Positions 56,191 to 64,000 of a stretch of 64,000 bases of DNA are shown here, piece after piece. The notes below the pieces were generated by a model. That model was not told where the DNA came from. It did not search any database and saw only the letters and a list, made by a program, of their open reading frames with translations. Made by a program: the position numbers and the translations under genes. Positions within the stretch are counted from its first letter, which is position 1. Every line of letters starts with the position of its first letter. The stretch is taken from assembly GCA_033239005.1 (NCBI GenBank), contig BSQZ01000001.1, positions 33,009,688 to 33,073,687 on the forward strand, read 5' to 3'. This stretch comes from Lamellibrachia satsuma (Eukaryota > Annelida > Polychaeta > Sabellida > Siboglinidae).

Positions 56191-58869
56191 GTTAAACAAT
56201 TTAAGACTATTTAAAACAGAGCATCAAAGCATAACTTATGTATGTCAACAAAATAAAATTTATTTGATGAGAAACTAAATGCCTTTTTAGTTCGTGAATT
56301 CAGGTATTTTCAGGGGTAGACAGAAACCAATGGTAATAGGACACAGATGGTAATAGGACTCAAATGGTTCATACATTTAATGTAAATTTGCTTTGATATA
56401 CAGAATGGGAGATTCCACGTTATCTGGGGTGACAACATGAACAGCAAGCTGCAATAAGTTTTGAACAACTGTAACTTTACATATTTATCCTACACTTAGA
56501 CAGTCAATTTTCTAAAAACTATTGCACATTAAAATAGTCTGACTGTGGTACACATCTGGGCAACAGCACAACACAAACGTACAAAATACTATAACAAATT
56601 TATTTTGAGAACAAATGTGAACAATTATACTCTCATGCTTTATACAAAACTTCACTTGTTCAAAAACAGCCAATATATATACTGTATATATATGTACAAA
56701 TGTAAGAAACATCAGTCAATCTTCCTGACATTATAACACGATGCTCTGCCAGTCTCCAACAACAGTCCTAGTTATTCTGAAATTTACCAAACATTTTCTA
56801 GTTAATTCTGTAAGATAATTCCTTAGCACAGGCAACAGTAATATGGTTTTATGTGAAAAAACTAATATTCTATTATAATGTATTAAAAAACCTGCAGATA
56901 ACAAGAACATAAATCTGTGTTGTTGTTGTCCACACTCGGTTTGATATTACATATGATGTAATATTAAATGGCTAACTGACAGGATTCACGCACGCACGCA
57001 CGCACGCACGCATGCACAGCAATGTGACCCAACATTCACTCAGAGATCACAAGGAAATTGGATCGCTTGATCCCAGACACACAGTGATTGTGTTAAAACA
57101 GGTAACGGGCATATAATAATGGTGATCCTTTTATAAAACTAGAAGGCTACTGCAGAATACTACATAGCATCCACAGAAACAACGGGAAGAGTTGGAATAG
57201 ATCATAGGTGGCGCCACCCCGACTATTGTAAAACAATCTTCCATGCAAGTTGATTAGTAAATGTATTTTTTAACTCTTTCAGCAGCTGCACTGTACAGAG
57301 AGGATTCTGTTTGTGTCTCACTGGTTTTGCAAGCGACATTATCACAGTTATGCTGCTGTCTGTACAACATCGCTGCGTCGATATGACTCTTGTTGACCGC
57401 CTTTACCACACTTTAGTGACACATGGGTTAAACTAAGAGCTAAGAACGTGATAAAAACCCCTGCGCACCCCCGAGCACCCCTGCACACATACTGGCCATT
57501 GGTGGGGCAGGACATGTATTTGTACACCAAGATCCTGCCCACTAATGTTTGCTGCCAAAGAGACGACAGCCGTGTACCTCCGAGGTGAAACTATATACAC
57601 TGTACAGATAGAGAAATAGACTGCTGCCTTAGTCCTAGTGTCAACAGGTGGCACTTAATATCAGCCTTCACACGGCCTACACACAGACATTGACACATTT
57701 CTGCTTTCTTGTGAATTTTCCAGGAAACCATTGCAATAACAAGCCACCTTTAAGATTTAATCTGTCAATCCTGTTTCATCAAAAATAGCCTTTTTACAAT
57801 TGATTTGATCGCACGTCTACATAATAACATACACATCACGTCAGTGCCATGTCAGTTGTGAGGACTGTATAAGTGTGCATGGTACGCACTAACGTCCTGT
57901 AAAACTGCGCATCATCTAACAGTAAGTGCAACTAAAACAACGGTAACACTCAAATGATTCACGGTTGTAGAATGTCTGCTCAGCAGACTTGGTTTAGGCA
58001 CGGTCAACAAACAATAGCCACTGTTGGACATTACAATGCACCCAGTATTCACTGACCGGGAAGACTCGAAACAAACTCAAACTCAACAAATCACCTGAAA
58101 CAGATGGACCACTGGCCCCTTGCATCCATCCATTATGTGATCAGTTGCCTGTGTTCTCAATTAAGAACAAGTGCAGTTAAGAACACATGTTGGAACTACA
58201 CAAGCACAGTTGTAAGTACAATTTGGTGTTACATTTGCTATGCAATAAAACAGAAACCATGTTTCCTCCGTCGTTCTGCAGGAACTAATTGATGGTCCCA
58301 TGTTTTGTTAATGGTTGTAAGAGCTGCCAATGAGTGCCATGCGACAACGACAACTTCGTTTTTCTGAAAAACAGTCTAATGAGGTTTCGATGAACGAGCT
58401 CAAATTATGTACATTTACCCGTCTTATAAATCACCACTGGGCGAAATACAACAATCCATGTCTTATGACGGCTGCCATTTCTGGTTAGAATCTGGAGTGC
58501 GCGATCAGCTGGCCGTGTATCATTTCCGACCACTGCGGACTTGTCATGTTCAACACACCATGGACACACGTGGACGTGCAGCAACGCTTGCGCAACGACT
58601 ACAATATTTTCACAAAACCGGTCAAGGTTCCACACGGCTATCTAGACTCGACATGTAAGTACCAGCCTCTGGCTGGTGATGATATGTCCTTGGCCTTCAT
58701 CAGTGACCTTTACGAGGTCACTGCAGCTTTGATGCTGGCACTGTTAGTCTATCGATGGCACTTAATATAATACACACAATATGTACAAACATCACGACAG
58801 AGTTTCTCGCGACATGCACACACACATGCTTCAGTTCATGTGCCACCCACATAGTGGCAGCACTGCCAC
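56191..58869. other. Convergent intergenic region and probable ELF 3' UTR
   Basis: Unique, no coding region recognised. Minus-strand AATAAA-like signals (TTTATT on plus) occur, for example at 56260. The ELF 3' UTR extends leftward from 58869 by an unknown amount. Confidence 0.4.
56988..57012. repeat. (CGCA)n microsatellite
   Basis: Six CGCA tetramers. Confidence 0.9.
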
Positions 58870-61800
58870 TCAGCCCGTGGGCGTTGCTGTGGGCGTTAGT
58901 TTGTGCGTGACAGATGACGTGGGGTGGCCGCAGTCTATTTCTATGATGTTTTGTGGGATGTCAGCGAATTGGTACACAAGTCTCTGGCCATCCACCTTGT
59001 TCAGAATACCTCGGGCGTAGTAATATCTGCAAGCAAACAACCAAACATCACCATTATAACATGAGAGCTAATCATATACTAATCTGTTTCACACATTAAA
59101 ATTATGCACTCATTTTAGGACACTTCTTTGTAATAATAACTTCTGGAAGTGACACTACAAGCTGTTGGTCTATTTCATGTCTATGCCAGGGGAAGTAAAA
59201 GACGCCACATGGGGGGTAAATGTGTAACCTGTCGTACACTCATTTTTTTTATTAAATGAGACACGACAGAAGCATCCATGACACAGCTAACCTTGCATGA
59301 AGATATGACTGGATGAAACTGTGATAATATCAGATAAATCCCAAATTTGTTTAACTGTAAATTTGTATTTATGACACACAAACAAAAACAATAAAGTGAC
59401 GTATTTTAAAGATAATGCAACAAAACTGAATACAACGAGGAAACATACTCTCTCACAGGGGACTACCCAGGTAAAAAACTGTGATAAAACCGCAGGAGAT
59501 TTATCATAAGCCTTCAATGACTATCTGGTCTCGTACCAGTCGCATCTGTAAAGACTTGCCCATGTGACCAGTGACTGATTCTTTCAGGAACATCACAAGT
59601 GATCGGATGTTTGGAAACTGAATAACACCGCTGCGGTTGGTGTGTGTCTCAGAGCCACACCAGGGACATTAGTCACGCTCTGACGCACACACAACTATCA
59701 CCAATACAAAACGTTCACATGAGCAACCCAAGATATATGGGGCGAACAGAGCAAAGAAGAAAAGGCGACCTCTGCTGGACGTGGCAGACATTGTGCCCGA
59801 CAATGATTTATGGGCACACGGACGTCATGTGATGGCCACTTATGGGGCCCCGAGATGAAAAGAAAAATTTATGGGGGTGTTGTGATAAGAGACCGTAACG
59901 TTGTGTGGACGGTAAAGAGACGGTGATTGCCCCCAATTCACCGAGGGGCAGCCACGTCTGGCACAAGCAACCAGGCCTCAAGCGATTGGGCATAAATGTT
60001 TCCGCTATACAAGGCTGGAATGCCAACAGACAAATTATGTGGACACAGAACTCTGTGCAGCCGTGACAACAAAAGCTGTTCGATTCTCTTGAATACATGT
60101 CCACGTTCCAAAATCTCTGACCCTATCAAGATAACTTCTTAAAGTATGCAGTAATGCATCGCATGATCTCCCAAAAGCATACTTATGCCAAACCCTTTGT
60201 GGTCAAACATCCAGTAATTACTGGATGATACAAAACATGGGTATAGCTGTTCATTGAGGGATCACACACATGCAGAGACACACTGTTATTGTGTTACATA
60301 AACAGTAACTGTATCTGTGCTGCGGAGTCCTGCAGAGTGCTGCCGAGTGTTGCGGAGTGCTGCAAACTCATCTTCAGCAATGGGTTAACACAAAAAATTA
60401 GTACTTTGCAGTATATCCGTGTACCCAACTCACAACAATTGACTAGTGCTGAGGCACTTAGCACCAGTCCATGGCTGCACTGTTGAGCCACCTAAGACAT
60501 CAAATCACTTACTTTCTAAAGGTCAACTTGGCACCTGGTTACCTCATAACAACACAATCCACAGTGGTCTGTCATCCAGCCATAATGAAAGCAACTATTT
60601 ATACAATGTTAATAATGCAAGCGCGGCTGATGACGCATGTTAGACATTGTGCACGTGCACATATTGCACAGTTAACCTGGACGCTAGCTAACGACACAGC
60701 GTTGCATGCAAACGATGCACGTAATCCAAGGGGCTTAAGCACAATGAGACAGTCGCCAGGTAATTTCCATGTCCCGAGTTTGCTCTAGGCTAGGAAGGCC
60801 AAATGCAAACAAAGGCAATGTTAACCAAATCAAAGATCATCGCGACAATGACGCAAACGGAAGTAGCATAGTGTGTCCAGTACAATTCATATGTATTGGT
60901 TATGTAAGGGCCTCACTATGTAAGGGTTTCACACGGCTAGGTCATGTAAGGGCCTTTAACAAGAGATTTAACAAGATTGCCATCCAAGGCAAAGGCCCAG
61001 ATGGCAAGTGGACAAGGATGCCATTGGCTGATCAGTCTTACACATATAGGTGTAAAAAGGGCCTCACATGTATAGGTAGGTATAAGAAAGGACCTCACAT
61101 GTATAGATGAAAGAAAGGGCTTCACACCTCACATGTATATGTGTAAGAAAGGGCCTCACACCTCACATGTATATGTGTAAGAAAGGGCCTCACAACTCAC
61201 ATGTATATGTGTAAGAAAGGGCCTCACACCGCACAGGTTTATCTTTGTGTAAGAAAGGGCCTCACACCTCACATGTATATGTGTAAGAAAGGGCCTCACA
61301 CCTCACATGTATATGTGTAAGAAAGGGCCTCACACCCCACATGCATATGTGTAAGAAAGGGCCTTACACCTCACAGGTTTATCTTTGTGTAAGAAAGGGC
61401 CTCACACCTCACATGTATATGTGTAAGAAAGGGCCTTACACCTCACATGTATATGTGTAAGAAAGGGCCTCACACCTCACTATGTATGTGTAAGAAAGAA
61501 ACAATTGTATAGGTTTATGAACAACTGAAAGAAGACATTCAGTCCCTCTGAGTACAGCTGCCTCTGGAGGCAATTAAGGTAATTGGTTTGTCTTCACCTC
61601 TGTTGAACTCTACAGACAATGGCCCTGTTCAACAGGCCAGTGGTCACTGATTACCTCAGTGTTGGTCAACCATTCAGTCTGGGCATATTCAAAGTCTTCT
61701 ATACACATAATAAATGACACAATCAGTGAGCCTGGCATGTGGCCACATGAAGCGATGTGGTCACTACTGGTTCATGGTCAGTCCCTTTATTTGACCCATG

Positions 61801-63592
61801 TCTAGCTCAAGGGCAACTGGACAGGACGCACTTATATGTCACCATGTCCACCATTCAATGCTACAACCTACATGCATCAATGTCAAGTCCCCTGCATGTT
61901 ACAAATCTCACTAAAGTAGAGTTTGGTTAAATAAAAAGTTCCGTTTTTAAAGAGTTCCCAAACATTGTTACATTTTACTCTAAAGAGTTTTGGGAAAGCT
62001 AAAAAAACAAAATACAAAATGTTTGTCATTTCCTCTCTCAGCACCATTATCGAAAACAATTCTTCATTTATTTCCACATATTTCTGCATCAACTTGGAAA
62101 ACAGTCACATTTATAGAAAACTGGCCAACTAATGACAGCCACCCACCGGAGTGCACGTCCCATTGTTTCGTAGTTCATGTCGGGTTTGTTCTTGTGGGCG
62201 CCCCACAGTCGAGACACGGACTTGGAGTCGATGAGTTTGAAGATTCCCTGCGGTCGGTTGGTCCACTTGATCAGGCGGGGACAGTACTCGTGATTCTGCA
62301 GCAGTTGCAGCAGGAACTCCCAAAGGTAGGTCGACGTACCTGTTTAACCCAGACCAATGTTAAGTATCCTGCTTGACAGAGACTACTATTAAGTTTCCTG
62401 CTTAACAGACATGTGCTAAGTATCCAAGTGATGTGGACAAACCTGCTAACATAGGCAAATGTTAAATATCTAACCAACCGTAAATAAAACTTTCTTATAA
62501 AAAATTTGTAAATGTATGTATGTATATAATATATATATGCATGTGTGCAAGTGTGTGCATAATGTTATATATTATTAAATTATATATATATATCCCCAAG
62601 AAAAACACCAATAACCTAAAAGTGTACTTAATACTACACCACGAAGGTGTGTAGGTCGCTGTCAGTACGCCGTCTCACTTCCTGGTAGAGTGGCATGTGA
62701 TGGGGGACTTCCCCCAACACTAGGGGCCACTGAAGCACATGTAAATAATGTGTGTTGTTGATATAGTGTACACCTTAACATTTCTTACCTGCTCTCCGCC
62801 GCTTGGCTGGGACAGACAGCCCATTGGGGTTCTTTGGTTTTCGCCCTGGAAAATGAAAACAGATTTAGATAATCACCCTGAAACAGTACCGTAGACACTG
62901 CTTGCGTTGAAACTGCACATGTTATAAAATGTCTGTTAAACAATGCATGAGTCAGCATATTACACCAATTTATTAATTCAATCACTGGAAATTGTAATGG
63001 CATCCATACACTTTTTTCTCTTCATTCACCTCAAATGTCTCAAAGACAACAATTACAGCCATGCCCATCTGTCTACTTGTAACATTTTGATAACGATGTC
63101 AAAGCGTTGACTTATCTTCTATTCACTCACATATTAAAATGTCCACAATAAAAAAAACACCTACATTATAGGAGACTTGTTTTCTTTACTGTATCAACAA
63201 TGGTGGCTCACCTTTTCCGCTCCTTGGTGGTCGAGTGGGCAAGCTCTCCGAGTCTGAGAGTCCTGACTGACTGCAGGAGTAGTTGTCGGTGTCTGCACCG
63301 CTGGGCGGACTGTGCTGCTGATAGTGGTGCTGCAGGTGCAGCGGGACACCGTCCAAGTGGTGCACGTCGCCACCGTCCATGTGGTGCATGTCACCACCAC
63401 TCGTCGCCTCAGCAACCGGGACGGGTAACTGACAAAGTGGAACTGTGTCGCCTAGGAGATGTGATGGTTGGTGGAAGGGTGGGTGATTCGTGTAACCATG
63501 GAGATCTGTGCTGTTGCCTAGCAACTTGGCGGGGCTGCTTTGCAACGGGGAATGTAGAGAGTCGGTTACCAATGATAACGGATAAGCGCCAT
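58870..63592 (-). CDS. ELF/E74-family ETS-domain transcription factor, 3' part (last 4 coding exons)
   Basis: DNA-binding transcription factor of the ELF1/2/4 - Drosophila E74 group. Coding exons on the minus strand: 63592-63212 (381 nt), 62845-62789 (57), 62339-62147 (193) and 59026-58870 (157, stop TGA at 58872-58870), with matching phases. The first visible exon encodes a low-complexity His/Ser/Pro/Asp-rich region. The second encodes GRKPKNPNG and AKRRRAG, an AT-hook-like basic stretch next to the ETS domain. The third and fourth encode the ETS domain: [52 protein letters not shown], then [20 protein letters not shown]. The two recognition-helix arginines (GRALRYYY) are present. The wording [10 protein letters not shown] and IIEIDC is closer to insect E74 than to vertebrate ELF1. 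The ETS domain is almost C-terminal: only about 20 residues follow IIEIDC. The 5' exons lie beyond the right edge. Orthology to ELF1/2/4 as a group is solid; a specific vertebrate symbol is not warranted. Confidence 0.92.
60950..61045 (-). mobile_element. CR1 3' UTR fragment in the ELF intron
   Basis: Reverse complement of the CR1 3' UTR: it contains CCCAGATGGCAAGTGGACAA and the AAGAGATTTAACAAGATTGC tail, shared with 54740-54860 and 38880-39030. Confidence 0.82.
61075..61495. repeat. 34-bp minisatellite in the ELF intron
   Basis: About 12 units of GTGTAAGAAAGGGCCTCACA with CCTCACATGTATAT. It starts directly after the CR1 3' UTR fragment. Partial units at 60900-60960 lie on the other side, so the LINE tail may have landed in it. 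Confidence 0.92.
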
Positions 63593-63629
63593 CTGTGAAC
63601 AAAGAACATTGATAGTAAGGTGTGCTTCA

Positions 63630-63795
63630 GGATACCTCACTGATACGACCAGTTATAACACCTCACTAATACGACCACTTCTAACACCTCACTGATACGA
63701 CCACTTCTAACACCTCACTGATACGACCAGTTCTAACATCTCACTGATATGACCACTTCTAACATTTCACTGATACAACCACTTCTAACACCTGT
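63630..63795. repeat. 26-bp minisatellite upstream of the first visible ELF exon
   Basis: About six units of CACCTCACTGATACGACCAC TTCTAA, beginning about 40 bp intronic of the acceptor at 63593. Confidence 0.9.
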
Positions 63796-63799
63796 CAAG

Positions 63800-64000
63800 A
63801 CTGATAACACTTATGTGTATTGTGTACACCTGCAAAGATTCTAGAATGTTGCTAAGATGTGTATTGTGTACACCTGCAGATTCTGGAATGTTGCTAAAAT
63901 GTGTATTGTGTACACCTGCAAAGATTCTGGAATGTTGCTAAGATGTGTATTGTGTACACCTGCAAACATTTTAGAATGTTGCTAAGATATGTATTGAGTA
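63800..64000. repeat. About 44-bp minisatellite at the right edge
   Basis: Four or more units with TAGAATGTTGCTAAGATGTG TATTGTGTACACCTGCAAA; runs off the window. Confidence 0.9.

Larger units (their letters stand above)
59027..62146. other. ELF intron inside the ETS domain
   Basis: A 3.1-kb intron splits the ETS domain at the codon for the Arg of GRALR|YYY. It holds the CR1 tail and the 34-bp array listed separately. The rest is unique, and the open frames there show no recognisable domain. Confidence 0.6.

Noticed and set aside
63186..63602. ATG at 63602 as the start of the ELF protein
   Set aside because: The ATG lies upstream of the acceptor TTCACAG; phase and content show an internal exon starting at 63592.

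Overview
This is a window of an animal nuclear genome, not a prokaryote or virus. It has multi-exon genes with GT-AG (and one GC-AG) introns, many minisatellites and many families of transposable elements (gypsy and BEL/Pao LTR elements, CR1-, L2- and jockey-like LINEs, a tRNA-derived SINE, pogo-type and hAT-type DNA elements). An invertebrate deuterostome fits best, and amphioxus (Branchiostoma) is my leading guess, because several minisatellites here straddle exon-intron boundaries. I recall from memory that such arrays were described in amphioxus under the name 'mirages'. The species call is inference.

Four protein-coding genes can be assembled exon by exon with matching reading phases. 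(1) On the minus strand at 19-1901 lie the first three coding exons of a TTC29-like TPR protein (copy B); the rest is beyond the left edge. (2) On the minus strand at 14340-30004 is a complete second TTC29 (copy A, nine coding exons, 525 residues), so TTC29 is tandemly duplicated head to tail. (3) On the plus strand at 41356-54392 is a complete SUPT7L (STAF65-gamma, SAGA/STAGA histone-fold subunit; ten coding exons, 393 residues). (4) On the minus strand at 58870-63592 are the last four coding exons of an ELF/E74-type ETS transcription factor; its 5' part is beyond the right edge. TTC29-A and SUPT7L are divergent, with about 11 kb of mobile elements between them. SUPT7L and ELF are convergent.

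Layout: 1-1.9 kb TTC29-B; 2.3-6.1 kb young internally deleted gypsy element; 6.4-7.0 kb LINE tail; 8.3-11.5 kb pogo-type element with a jockey-like LINE inside it; 12.6-13.3 kb (TA)n, a MITE and a LINE tail; 14.3-30.0 kb TTC29-A, whose introns hold long tandem arrays and a BEL/Pao element (21.3-24.3 kb) that itself contains a CR1 fragment; 30.4-31.8 kb hAT-type non-autonomous element; 33.7-34.4 kb 27-bp array; 34.4-40.4 kb CR1 and L2-like wreckage; 41.3-54.4 kb SUPT7L with arrays in most introns, a SINE and a tRNA-like array; 54.7-56.2 kb CR1; 58.9-63.6 kb ELF.

The most striking property is the relation between tandem arrays and splice sites. At six exon edges in two gene families the repeat unit contains the splice site itself (usually with part of the exon), so the spliceosome faces up to 12-17 near-identical decoy sites. 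In most cases only the exon-proximal copy gives an open reading frame. The genes themselves look intact.
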